Shown here: positions 50,603-59,851 of the stretch, piece by piece
Position numbering within the stretch: position 1 is the stretch's first letter
Layout of the letters: every line of letters begins with the position of its first letter
Source: Actinacidiphila paucisporea
Lineage (GTDB): Bacteria; Actinomycetota; Actinomycetes; Streptomycetales; Streptomycetaceae
Direction of reading: 5' to 3'
Assembly: GCF_900142575.1 (NCBI RefSeq)
Contig: NZ_FRBI01000028.1
Span: 1 to 64,000, forward strand
Length of the DNA stretch: 64,000 nucleotides
Translations under genes and position numbers: made by a program
The notes under the pieces: model-generated
Seen by the model: the letters and a program-made list of their open reading frames with translations, nothing else
Told to the model about the DNA's origin: nothing
Databases searched by the model: none

Positions 50603-51082
50603 TCACACCCGGCCGTACCACACGCTCCGGGTCCAGATGCGCTCCAGCCTGACCCGCGCGCCCGTCTTCGGGGCGTGCCAGATCTCGCCGCCGCCGGCGT
50701 AGATCCCGACGTGGTAGACCGACGAGCTGGACGAACCGGAGTGGAAGAACACCAGGTCGCCCGCCCTGCGCGCGGACGCGGCGACGTGCGTGGTGCTGCC
50801 GTACTGGGCCGCGGCGGTGCGCGGCAGCTTCCTGCCCGCCTGCCTGAACGAGTACAGCGTCAGGCCCGAGCAGTCGAAGCGGTTGGGGCCGGCCGCGCCC
50901 CACTGGTAGGGCGAACCCTGCTTGGAGGCCGCCACGCCGAGGGCCTTCGCGGCCAGGGTGGCGGCTCCCGCCTGCTGTGCGGCGCCCGGCAGCAGCGCCG
51001 GTACGGTCACCGCCGCGGCGGTGAGCACGGACGCTGCCCCGATCCGGGACAGCCGTGCGGACAGCGCGAGAGGCGCGGTCAT
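50603..51082 (-). CDS. Secreted NlpC/P60 peptidoglycan hydrolase
   Basis: A 159-residue secreted protein: signal peptide at 1 to about 40, then an NlpC/P60 endopeptidase domain with catalytic NRFDCSGL (C71), YHVGIY (H124) and IWHAP (H136). Such enzymes cut D-Glu to diamino acid bonds in stem peptides and serve growth, sporulation or germination. ATG 51082 follows AAGGG. The long leader holds a c-di-AMP riboswitch, the standard control of Streptomyces cell-wall hydrolases, so expression should fall when c-di-AMP is high. Confidence 0.92.
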   Translation of the reverse strand: MTAPLALSARLSRIGAASVLTAAAVTVPALLPGAAQQAGAATLAAKALGVAASKQGSPYQWGAAGPNRFDCSGLTLYSFRQAGRKLPRTAAAQYGSTTHVAASARRAGDLVFFHSGSSSSSVYHVGIYAGGGEIWHAPKTGARVRLERIWTRSVWYGRV

Positions 51083-51100
51083 GTGCAACCCTTCGTCGTC

Positions 51101-51281
51101 AGCCTGCGAAGGATGACCTGTCGGGTTCGAGCAGGCGAAGATGCCCGGCCGCATGCAGCGGCTTCACCCCAAGAGACGGCCCGTACGTGCTGCGGGCGCG
51201 TCCCGTCGTGCCTGGGTCCTCCGCTCCCGCCGTTGCACTCGCTTCGACCTGGCATCCGCACGCCGGCGGGATTCGGCGTCC
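51101..51281 (-). promoter_or_regulatory. c-di-AMP riboswitch (ydaO-yuaA class)
   Basis: On the minus strand the conserved blocks occur in order: GCCGAATCC (51277-51269), GCGAGTGCAACGGCGGGAGC, GGGGACCCA-like GGAGGACCCAGGC, CTTGGGGTGAAGCCGC, then GCGGCCGGGCATCTTCGCC, CTCGAACCCGACAGGTCA, ending GCAGGCT (51101). This is the ydaO consensus as found upstream of NlpC/P60 and resuscitation-factor genes in Streptomyces. It ends 19 nt before the ORF start; in this class ligand binding turns expression off. Boundaries are approximate. Confidence 0.88.
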
Positions 51282-51637
51282 GTGCGGACCGCCCCGCCAC
51301 GGCGGCGGGGGCTTGTCGTCACCACGGATCGTGACGCACGCCGCGCGCCGGCGCCGGTCGAGAAACGCCCGATGTGAGTCTCGTCACACTGCGGCCGCCC
51401 GGGTGACGGCGTTGCGCCTTCCGGGTGGACCGTGTTTTCGGCAGCCCGTGTGACCTGCGCGCTTGCGGCCCGGGGGCAAACGGGCGCGCAACCGCGCCGC
51501 CGTCCGGCGCCGGGTTGCCGATCCGCCAATGGGCTGACCCGATGTTCGGCCGAACCGGGGTCGGCGGCGCCGCTGAGTGACGAACGCGGGCGCCGGCCCC
51601 CCTCCGGCCCACCTCCGGTCGCCCTTGATCCGCCCGC
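51282..51637. other. Intergenic region upstream of the riboswitch
   Basis: About 355 bp holding the promoter of the NlpC/P60 gene on the minus strand. No ORF with convincing codon bias and homology was found, and I see no clear terminator for the hypothetical gene that ends at 51638. Confidence 0.35.
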
Positions 51638-51958
51638 TCAGTGCGCGGCCGGCGGTGCCCCCGGCTCCGGCGGCACCGCCGCGAGCGACGACCGGCGTTC
51701 GCCGTCGAGCACCCGCAGCGCCCGCCCCAGCGTGGCGTGGTGCAGGTCCGTCTCGCCGCGCAGATGCATCACCGTCAGCGCCTCCCGCAGCGCCACCGCC
51801 CTGCCCACCAGCGCCTGGGCGGCCCGCAGGGCGCCGTAGGTGTCCGTCGTGCGCGACGGGTTGATCCGGCCCAGCAGGTCAACGACCTCCAGATAGCAGT
51901 CGATCAGCTCGCCCTCTGAGCGGGTGAGCGCCGGCAGCGGCGGCAGTTCCGGCACCAC
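51638..51958 (-). CDS. Hypothetical protein in the clpP operon (106 aa)
   Basis: A 106-residue, mostly helical protein (SEGELIDCYLEVVDLLGRINPSRT, GALRAAQALVGRAVALREAL) with no membrane segment or signal. The helix-loop pattern is reminiscent of small AroQ-type chorismate mutase-like or four-helix proteins, but I cannot identify it. Start GTG 51958 (or 51955), 6 bp after clpP, with GAGGG ahead, so it is translated from the clpP mRNA and may be an adaptor or substrate of that protease. This is inference from position only. Confidence 0.65.
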   Translation of the reverse strand: MVPELPPLPALTRSEGELIDCYLEVVDLLGRINPSRTTDTYGALRAAQALVGRAVALREALTVMHLRGETDLHHATLGRALRVLDGERRSSLAAVPPEPGAPPAAH

Positions 51959-51964
51959 GGGCCC

Positions 51965-52600
51965 TCACCGCAGGCCGTAGGCGGGGCCGTTGGCCTTGCG
52001 GCTGGTGGTCAGCCGGTCCACCAGGCCGTAGGTGACGGCGGATTCGGCGTCGAAGACCTTGTCGCGCTCGATGTCGGTACGGATCCGGTCGACGTCCTGG
52101 CCGGTGTGGCGGGTCAGCAGCGTCTCCAACCGCTCCCGGGTGCGGAGAAGTTCGCCTGCCTGGATCTCCAGGTCGGAGACGTCGCCCTGCACCACGTCGC
52201 CCAGCGACGGCTGGTGGATCAGGATCCGCGCCCCCGGGGTGATCATGCGCTTCCCCGGCGCGCCCGCCGCCAGCAGCACCGCGGCCGCCGACGCCGCCTG
52301 CCCGATGCACACCGTCGCGACGTCGCAGGTGACGAACTGCATCGTGTCGTAGATGGCGGTCATCGCGGAGAAGGAGCCGCCGGGGGAGTTGACGTACAGG
52401 TGGATGTCCTGGTCCGGGGAAGCGCTCTCCAGATGGATGAGCTGGGCCATCACGTCGTTGGCCGAGGTGTCGTCGATCGGGGTGCCCAGGAAGACGATCC
52501 GCTCCTGGAGCAGCTTGGAGTACGGGTCCATGGTGCGGACGCCGCTGCTGCTGCGCTCGGTGAACTCCGGCAGCACGTAGCGGGCGGTGGGTCGGAACAT
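51965..52600 (-). CDS. clpP: ATP-dependent Clp protease proteolytic subunit
   Basis: A 211-residue ClpP with catalytic triad Ser104 (GQAASAAA), His129 (LIHQPS) and Asp180 (IERDKVFDAESA). AAGGAGG precedes ATG 52600. Streptomyces have several ClpP paralogues; the housekeeping clpP1P2 pair lies next to clpX, so this solitary gene is an accessory one (ClpP3/P5-like). It would need ClpC or ClpX as unfoldase. It is divergent from a Phd/YefM antitoxin gene and followed by a small unknown gene. Confidence 0.92.
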   Translation of the reverse strand: MFRPTARYVLPEFTERSSSGVRTMDPYSKLLQERIVFLGTPIDDTSANDVMAQLIHLESASPDQDIHLYVNSPGGSFSAMTAIYDTMQFVTCDVATVCIGQAASAAAVLLAAGAPGKRMITPGARILIHQPSLGDVVQGDVSDLEIQAGELLRTRERLETLLTRHTGQDVDRIRTDIERDKVFDAESAVTYGLVDRLTTSRKANGPAYGLR

Positions 52601-52624
52601 GGCAAGCACCTCCTTGCGTTCAAA

Positions 52625-52641
52625 ATGTACAGGACGTACAT
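52625..52641. promoter_or_regulatory. YefM-type operator between clpP and the antitoxin gene
   Basis: ATGTAC-N5-GTACAT is an inverted repeat; it contains TGTACA (52626-52631), the hexamer recognised by YefM antitoxins, and CGTACA (52635-52640). TACATT on the minus strand (52629-52624) is a possible clpP -10, and TATGAT (52647-52652) is the antitoxin -10, so a protein bound here could affect both genes. Confidence 0.55.
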
Positions 52642-52659
52642 CTCGTTATGATGGGGAGC

Positions 52660-52950
52660 ATGACCCATGACGTCCCGGTGACACAAGCGCGTGCGGAGCT
52701 CGCCGACCTGATCAACCGCGTGGTCTACGGCGGCGAACAGGTGGTGCTGACCCGGCACGGCAAGCCGCTCGTCGCCCTGGTCTCCGCCGCTGACCTGCAA
52801 CGACTGCGCCAGCTCGACGAGCAGGCCGAGGAGCAGGTGGTCAGTACGGTGTCCACCGTGGAGACCCGGCCGTCCGCCACGGGCGAACGCCGCAGGTTCG
52901 GCATCGCCGCCGAGCACCGCGGGCCCGGCACCGGGGACCGGCGCCGGTGA
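52660..52950 (+). CDS. Phd/YefM family antitoxin (no toxin adjacent)
   Basis: A 96-residue protein: Phd/YefM fold in the first about 60 residues (VTQARAELADLINRVVYGGEQVVLTRHGKPLVALVSAADL) and a disordered Arg/Gly-rich tail. The ATG at 52660 has TATGAT 7 nt upstream, a leaderless arrangement; ATG 52648 would fall inside that box. No YoeB/Doc-type toxin follows; the next gene is ureA. Solitary YefM-like proteins can act as DNA-binding regulators. Its own binding hexamer is present in the promoter. Confidence 0.88.
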   Translation: MTHDVPVTQARAELADLINRVVYGGEQVVLTRHGKPLVALVSAADLQRLRQLDEQAEEQVVSTVSTVETRPSATGERRRFGIAAEHRGPGTGDRRR

Positions 52951-52991
52951 CGGCCGCTCCGGCACAGGGCGACCGGCGCCCGTAACAGCCG

Positions 52992-53023
52992 TTAACGCGT
53001 GCGAAACGCCGCCGAACTAATCT
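52992..53023 (+). promoter_or_regulatory. ureA promoter with GlnR-like half site
   Basis: TTAAC-N6-GAAAC (52992-53007) matches a GlnR half site (GTnAC-N6-GAAAC) at 9 of 10 defined positions; the expected second half is not clear. TAATCT (53018-53023) is a good -10. GlnR control of urease genes is established in Streptomyces; assignment here is inference. Confidence 0.45.
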
Positions 53024-53056
53024 CACGGGCCAGGCACGAGACTGTGAGGTGCGGCT

Positions 53057-53359
53057 GTGCGGTTGACCCCCCACGAGCAGGAACGCCTGCTCATCCATGT
53101 CGCGGCAGACGTGGCCGAGCGGCGGCGCGCCCGCGGACTGCGGCTGAACCATCCCGAGTCCGTCGCGCTGATCACCGCCCACATCCTGGAGGGCGCCCGC
53201 GACGGCCGCAGCGTCGCCGAACTCATGGAGTCCGGCCGCGGCGTCCTGACCCGCGACGACGTCATGGACGGCATCCCCGAGATGATCCACGACGTCCAGG
53301 TCGAGGCGACCTTCCCCGACGGCACCAAGCTCGTCACCGTGCACGAGCCGATCGTCTGA
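53057..53359 (+). CDS. ureA: Urease gamma subunit
   Basis: A 100-residue UreA (RLTPHEQERLLIHVAADVA, LNHPESVALITAHILEGARDG, MIHDVQVEATFPDGTKLVT), the structural gamma chain of the (alpha beta gamma)3 enzyme. GTG start. First gene of ureABCFGD; urease hydrolyses urea to ammonia and carbamate for nitrogen supply. 9 bp to ureB. Confidence 0.96.
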   Translation: MRLTPHEQERLLIHVAADVAERRRARGLRLNHPESVALITAHILEGARDGRSVAELMESGRGVLTRDDVMDGIPEMIHDVQVEATFPDGTKLVTVHEPIV

Positions 53360-53368
53360 GGGGGCGGC

Positions 53369-53680
53369 GTGATTCCCGGAGAAATCATCCACGCCCAGGC
53401 GCCGGTCGTACTCAACACCGGCCGTCCGGTGACCAGGATCGCGGTGGTCAACACCGCCGACCGCCCGGTACAGGTCGGCTCCCATTACCACTTCGCCGAG
53501 GCCAATCCCGGCCTGAGCTTCGACCGCGCCGCCGCCCGCGGGCAGCGGCTGAACATCGCCGCAGGCACCGCCGTACGCTTCGAGCCCGGCATCCCCGCCG
53601 AAGTCGAACTGGTGCCGATCGCCGGTACCCGCGTGGTCGCGGGCCTGCGCGGCGAGACAGGGGGAGCCCTCGATGGCTGA
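53369..53680 (+). CDS. ureB: Urease beta subunit
   Basis: A 103-residue UreB starting with GTG (MIPGEIIHAQAPVVLNTGRP), with QVGSHYHFAEANPGLSFDR and LNIAAGTAVRFEPG conserved. Separate gene, not fused to ureA. Its end overlaps ureC by 8 bp. Confidence 0.96.
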   Translation: MIPGEIIHAQAPVVLNTGRPVTRIAVVNTADRPVQVGSHYHFAEANPGLSFDRAAARGQRLNIAAGTAVRFEPGIPAEVELVPIAGTRVVAGLRGETGGALDG

Positions 53681-55394
53681 ACTGAGCCGCCCCGTCTACG
53701 CCGACCTGTACGGCCCCACCACCGGCGACCGCATCCGGCTCGCCGACACCGACCTGCTGATCGAGGTCGAACGCGACCTCGCGGGCGGCCCCGGCCTCGC
53801 CGGCGACGAGGCCGTCTTCGGCGGCGGCAAGGTCATCCGCGAGTCCATGGGCCAGGGCCGCACCACCCGCGCCGAGGGCGCGCCCGACACCGTGATCACC
53901 GGTGCGGTCGTCCTGGACCACTGGGGCGTCGTCAAGGCCGACGTCGGGCTGCGGGACGGCCGGATCACCGCACTGGGCAAGGCCGGCAACCCCGAGACCA
54001 TGGACGGCGTCCACCCCGACCTGGTCATCGGCCCGGAGACCGAGGTCATCGCGGGCAACGGGAAGATCCTCACCGCGGGGACCATCGACGCCCACGTCCA
54101 CTTCATCTCGCCGACCCTGATGGACGAGGCCCTGGCGTCGGGTGTGACCACCGTGCTCGGCGGCGGCACCGGCCCCGCCGAGGGCACCAAGGCCACCACC
54201 ATCACGCCGGGCGGCTGGCACCTGGCGCGGATGTTCGCGGCGCTGGAGGCGTATCCGGTCAACGTCGGGCTGCTCGGCAAGGGCAACACCGTCAACCCGG
54301 CCGCCCTGCACGCCCAGTTGCGGGCCGGCGCGGTCGGCTTCAAGATCCACGAGGACTGGGGCGCGACGCCCGCCGCGATCGACGCATGCCTCGCGGTGTG
54401 CGAGCAGACCGGGGCGCAACTGGCCCTGCACACCGACACCCTGAACGAAGCGGGCTTCGTCGAGGACACCCTCGCCGCCATCGCGGGCCGCGGCATCCAC
54501 GCCTACCACACCGAAGGCGCGGGCGGCGGGCACGCGCCCGACATCATCAGCGTCGTGTCGCACCCCAACGTGCTGCCGTCGTCCACCAACCCGACCCGGC
54601 CGCACACCGTCAACACCGTCGAGGAGCACCTCGACATGCTGATGGTCTGCCACCACCTCAACCCGGCCGTTCCTGAGGACCTCGCCTTCGCCGAGTCCCG
54701 CATCCGCCCGTCGACCATCGCCGCCGAGGACGTCCTGCACGACCTCGGCGCGATCAGCATCATCAGCTCCGACTCGCAGGCCATGGGCCGCATCGGCGAG
54801 ATCGCGCTGCGCACCTGGCAGACCGCCCACGTCATGAAACGCCGCCGCGGCGCGCTGCCCGGCGACGGCGCCGCCGACAACCACCGGGCCCGGCGGTACG
54901 TCGCGAAGTACACCATCAACCCGGCCGTCGCGCAGGGCCTCGACCACGAGATCGGCTCCGTCGAGCCGGGCAAACTCGCCGACCTCGTCCTGTGGGACCC
55001 CGCCTTCTTCGGCGTCAAGCCCAACCTCGTCATCAAGGGCGGCCAGATCGCCTACGCCCAGATGGGCGACGCGAACGCCTCCATCCCCACCCCCCAACCC
55101 GTCCTTCCCCGGCCGATGTTCGGTGCCATCGGCGCCGCCCCGGCCGCGAACTCCCTCAACTTCGTGAGCCCGTCGGCCCTCGACGCCGGGCTGCCCGAAC
55201 GCCTCGGCCTCGGCAAGCACTTCACGGCGGCCGGCGACACCCGGGCGGTCACGAAGGCCGACATGCGGGAGAACACGGCCCTCCCCGACGTCAGGGTCGA
55301 CCCCGACACCTTCACCGTCCGCATCGACGGCGAGGTCGTGGAGCCGGCCCCCGCGGCCGAACTGCCCATGGCCCAGCGGTACTTCCTCTTCTGA
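53673..55394 (+). CDS. ureC: Urease alpha subunit (catalytic)
   Basis: A 573-residue amidohydrolase with the complete dinickel site: H141 and H143 (DAHVHFISP), carbamylated K224 and H226 (VGFKIHEDWG), histidines of ALHTDTLNEAGF and GAGGGHAPDII, flap histidine H327 (MVCHHLN) and the Asp of SSDSQAMGR. Length is normal. Requires UreD/F/G for nickel insertion, all downstream. Confidence 0.97.
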   Translation: MAELSRPVYADLYGPTTGDRIRLADTDLLIEVERDLAGGPGLAGDEAVFGGGKVIRESMGQGRTTRAEGAPDTVITGAVVLDHWGVVKADVGLRDGRITALGKAGNPETMDGVHPDLVIGPETEVIAGNGKILTAGTIDAHVHFISPTLMDEALASGVTTVLGGGTGPAEGTKATTITPGGWHLARMFAALEAYPVNVGLLGKGNTVNPAALHAQLRAGAVGFKIHEDWGATPAAIDACLAVCEQTGAQLALHTDTLNEAGFVEDTLAAIAGRGIHAYHTEGAGGGHAPDIISVVSHPNVLPSSTNPTRPHTVNTVEEHLDMLMVCHHLNPAVPEDLAFAESRIRPSTIAAEDVLHDLGAISIISSDSQAMGRIGEIALRTWQTAHVMKRRRGALPGDGAADNHRARRYVAKYTINPAVAQGLDHEIGSVEPGKLADLVLWDPAFFGVKPNLVIKGGQIAYAQMGDANASIPTPQPVLPRPMFGAIGAAPAANSLNFVSPSALDAGLPERLGLGKHFTAAGDTRAVTKADMRENTALPDVRVDPDTFTVRIDGEVVEPAPAAELPMAQRYFLF

Positions 55395-55404
55395 GGCCCG
55401 GACG

Positions 55405-56343
<939 letters not shown>

Positions 56344-56358
56344 CCGACGGAGCCCGAC

Positions 56359-57038
<680 letters not shown>

Positions 57039-57042
<4 letters not shown>

Positions 57043-57773
57043 CGGTCACCGCGGCCGCCCGGATCGGGGCGGTACGCGACCGCGCCGGCGGTACGTCCCT
57101 GCCGGTGCTCGCGGGCGCCGGCCCGGTCGCCCTGCGCAGGACCCGCGCGGCGCGCGAGGGCTGGGCCCGCGTCACCGTCGTCGGCGCCATGAGCGCCCCG
57201 CTCGGCGGCGACCGGCTGCGTATCGACGTCGACGTCGCCGCCGGGGCCCGGCTCACCGTCGACTCGGCCGCCGCCACGGTCTCCCTCCCGGACCTCGCGG
57301 GGCGTCCGGCCTTCTACGACGTCCGGCTGACCGTCGCCGAAGGGGCGGAGCTGCACTGGCTGCCCGAGCCGGTGATCGCCGCGTGCGGCAGTGACCTGCG
57401 GATGCACACGCGGGTCCGGCTGGGCGCCGGGGCGCGACTGGTGCTGCGGGAGGAGCTGGTGCTCGGGCGGCACGGCGAGGCCACCGGGGACCTCACCAGC
57501 CGGCTCACCGTCGAGCACGACGGCCGTACGCTGCTCGACCAGGCGCTCGCCTTCGGCCCCGGGGCCGCGCCGGGTTGGGACGGCCCCGCCGTCCTCGGCC
57601 CCCACCGCACCCTCGGCCAGCTCCTCCTCGTCCCCCCGCCCGCGCTTCCCCCCGACGTCTCCCTCCCCCCTCTGACCTCCCTCACCCCCCTCGCGGGCCC
57701 CGGGCTCCTCCTCACCTCCACGTCCCCCCGCCCGGCCTTCAGCCGTACGGCCGCCGCCCTGACCCGCGCGTAA
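57039..57773 (+). CDS. ureD: Urease accessory protein UreD
   Basis: A 244-residue UreD (UreH) scaffold protein, which binds apo-urease and provides a tunnel for nickel. Recognised by GGDRLRIDVDVAAGARLTVDSAAAT, LHWLPEPVIAACGSDLRM and LVLREELVLGRHGEATGDL. ATGA overlap with ureG. The C-terminal Pro/Leu/Ser-rich stretch (PPALPPDVSLPPLTSLTPLA) is less conserved. Last gene of the urease operon. Confidence 0.94.
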
Positions 57774-57851
57774 GCGGGCCCCCGCAATGAGGACGCGACC
57801 TCCGACCCGCCCAGAGCCCATGCCCGAAAAACCGCCGAAAAGGGCAGCACC

Positions 57852-57873
57852 CCAGGGGCGCGGGGAACTGCGC
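57852..57873. repeat. Dispersed Streptomyces-type short repeat, copy 2
   Basis: CAGGGGCGCGGGGAACTGCGCG, 20 of 22 like the copy at 47008-47028 allowing one gap. Both lie at the 3' end of a biosynthetic/catabolic operon and near the sequence TCCGTCAC. Confidence 0.65.
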
Positions 57874-57879
57874 GCCGAG

Positions 57880-57901
57880 CCACCGTGCAGCTCGACGGTG
57901 G
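57880..57901. terminator. Hairpin between ureD and the LysR gene
   Basis: CCACCGT (57880-57886) pairs with ACGGTGG (57895-57901), 8-nt loop, between convergent genes. Confidence 0.55.
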
Positions 57902-57983
57902 ATTCCGTCACCGACCGCCCCGCACGCAGTGGGACAGGACGACGACCTCCCACCCAGCGCCACCGGCTCCAGGTGAAAGACCC

Positions 57984-58853
57984 TCAGCCGCCCGCCTCGG
58001 CCGAGAAGGCCACGGCCAGTACCGAGGCGTCGGCTCCCGCGCCGACTAGCTCCACACGGTGGACGAGGGGCGGATCGGTCAGCGGCACCGCGCAGGCACC
58101 CGCGGCGGACCGCGGGAGGACGGCGAGTCCATGCCCCGCGCGGACGAGCTCGTGGAGGACGCGCGCGTCGCCGCCCGCGTAGGGCAGGCTCACCGGGTAG
58201 GCGCCCGGCAGGGCGGCCCGCAGATCGGCCAGCGGGATCGACGTGCCGGGCGCGTCGAGCCACAGCGCGTCGGTGAGGTCGTCGAGGCGCAGCCCTGCAC
58301 GAGTGGCGAGGGGGTGGGCGGGCGGGAGGAGGACCGCCAGCGGCTCCTCACCGACCCGCGTCACCGTCAGACCCTCGGCCTGCGGCAGACGCAGCGGATC
58401 GGTCGGCGCGACGGCCCCGTCCACCAGCCCGAAGTCGACCTCGCCGGCGACGACCGCCGGCACCACCGCGGAGCGCGCGAGCCCGCGCACCGCCACCTCC
58501 GCCCGCGGCATCGCCCGCCGTACGGCGGCGAGCGCCCGCGCCGCCCGCGCCCCGAAGGCGCAGCCGCCGGCGCCGACCACGAGCCGGGACACGGGCGTTC
58601 GCGCCACCCGTACGACGTCGGCGCGGGCCGCCGCGAGCCGGGTCAGCAGGATGTCCGCGTGGTCGAGCAGGCGGGCGCCCGCCTCCGTGGGGATGACGGG
58701 GCGGCGGCCGAGCAGCGCCACGCCGAGGTCCGCCTCCAGGGCGGCGACCTGCTGGGAGACCGCCGACTGGGTGTAGCCCAGCTCCTGGGCGGCGGCGGAG
58801 AAGGACCCCAGCCGGGCGACCGCGGTGAAGGTGCGCAGCAGATGCGGATCCAT
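57984..58853 (-). CDS. LysR family transcriptional regulator
   Basis: A 289-residue LysR regulator: HTH in the first 60 residues (LLRTFTAVARLGSFSAAAQELGYTQSAVSQQVAALE) and effector domain from about 90 (LVVGAGGCAFGARAARALAAV). Starts MDPHLLRTF like most relatives; ATG 58859 is two codons longer. A LysR box overlaps its start region and the gene is divergent from the CTP synthase-related gene, its probable target. Confidence 0.9.
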   Translation of the reverse strand: MDPHLLRTFTAVARLGSFSAAAQELGYTQSAVSQQVAALEADLGVALLGRRPVIPTEAGARLLDHADILLTRLAAARADVVRVARTPVSRLVVGAGGCAFGARAARALAAVRRAMPRAEVAVRGLARSAVVPAVVAGEVDFGLVDGAVAPTDPLRLPQAEGLTVTRVGEEPLAVLLPPAHPLATRAGLRLDDLTDALWLDAPGTSIPLADLRAALPGAYPVSLPYAGGDARVLHELVRAGHGLAVLPRSAAGACAVPLTDPPLVHRVELVGAGADASVLAVAFSAEAGG

Positions 58854-58856
58854 GGT

Positions 58857-58873
58857 CATCAGTATCGCTGATG
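58857..58873. promoter_or_regulatory. LysR-type T-N11-A box
   Basis: CATCAG-TATCG-CTGATG, a 6-bp inverted repeat containing T(58859)-N11-A(58871), the LysR consensus form. Located at the start of the LysR gene and about 50 bp upstream of the divergent gene. Confidence 0.55.
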
Positions 58874-58921
58874 CGAGGAGCAGAACGAATCGTTGGACGC
58901 GATGTCGCCGCGGAGGCCACG

Positions 58922-59809
58922 ATGAGCGCCATGACCACGAACCCCCGTCCCGCCATCGCCCGTTCCACCAGCGCCCGTCAGGCCACCGGCGGTACCTCTA
59001 CCGCCCGTATCGCTCTGGTCGGTGACCGCTCACCGTCCGTCCGCGCCCACCAGCGCGTGCCGGGCCTGCTCGACGCGCTCAGGCGCCGGCACGGGCTGCC
59101 GGTCGACGCGTACTGGATTCCCACCGAGGACGCGCGGTCGCCGGGCGCCGTCCGCGGCTTCGACGCGGTGTGGCTGGTGCCCGGCAGCCCGTACCGCAGC
59201 GAGGCGGGCGCGCTCGAAGCGGTACGCACCGCCCGCGAGACCGGTATCCCCTTCCTCGGCACCTGCGGCGGCTTCCAGCACGCGCTGCTGGAATTCGCCC
59301 GCACCGTGTGTGGCCTGACGGCCGCCCGCCACGCCGAGAACGATCCGCGCAGCGGTCCCGGAGAGGGCGACGACCTGCTGATCGGGCCGCTGGCCTGCTC
59401 CCTCGTCGGCCACGAGGGTCGGCTCACCACCGTGCCCGGCAGTCTCGCCGAGCGGCTGCTCGGCAGCCGGGAGACCATCGAGCGCTTCCACTGCGCCTAC
59501 GGACCCGTCCCCGCGTTGCTGCCGCGACTGGCCGAGTCCGGGCTGCGCTTCACCGGGCACGACGACGAGGGCGCGCCCAGGATCGCCGAGTTGCCCGGGC
59601 ACCCCTTCTACCTGGCCGCGCTCTTCCAGCCGGAGCTGGCGGGGGACGGCACGGAGCCGCATCCTTTCGTCACCGCGCTCGCCGAGGCGGCCGTCACCCG
59701 TGCGGGCCAGGGCAACTTTCCGGCAGAATCACGCTTTGATGAAGAATCACCCGCGTGGCCTGTTCACAGCGGCCACACAGGGGAAAGGATTCGCACCTCA
59801 TCACTGTGA
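58922..59809 (+). CDS. CTP synthase C-terminal region-related protein (class I amidotransferase-like)
   Basis: A 295-residue protein related to the glutamine amidotransferase domain of CTP synthase. After about 28 disordered residues: RIALVGDRSPSVRAHQRVPGLLDAL, DAVWLVPGSPYRSEAGALEAV, and the nucleophile-elbow IPFLGTCGGFQHALLEFAR with Cys. The synthetase half is absent. Family members are annotated CTP synthase C-terminal region-related (seleno)protein and have unknown substrate; here Cys replaces any selenocysteine. GGAGG precedes ATG 58922 by 5 nt. The last about 35 residues are atypical. Confidence 0.85.
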   Translation: MSAMTTNPRPAIARSTSARQATGGTSTARIALVGDRSPSVRAHQRVPGLLDALRRRHGLPVDAYWIPTEDARSPGAVRGFDAVWLVPGSPYRSEAGALEAVRTARETGIPFLGTCGGFQHALLEFARTVCGLTAARHAENDPRSGPGEGDDLLIGPLACSLVGHEGRLTTVPGSLAERLLGSRETIERFHCAYGPVPALLPRLAESGLRFTGHDDEGAPRIAELPGHPFYLAALFQPELAGDGTEPHPFVTALAEAAVTRAGQGNFPAESRFDEESPAWPVHSGHTGERIRTSSL

Positions 59810-59851
59810 CAACCGTGGTCACAAACCACGGTCCAGAGGGGGAGGTTCGAC

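Noticed and set aside
58922..59809. Full CTP synthase or a selenoprotein
   Set aside because: The synthetase domain is missing and the nucleophile position is an ordinary Cys codon; no UGA in frame.
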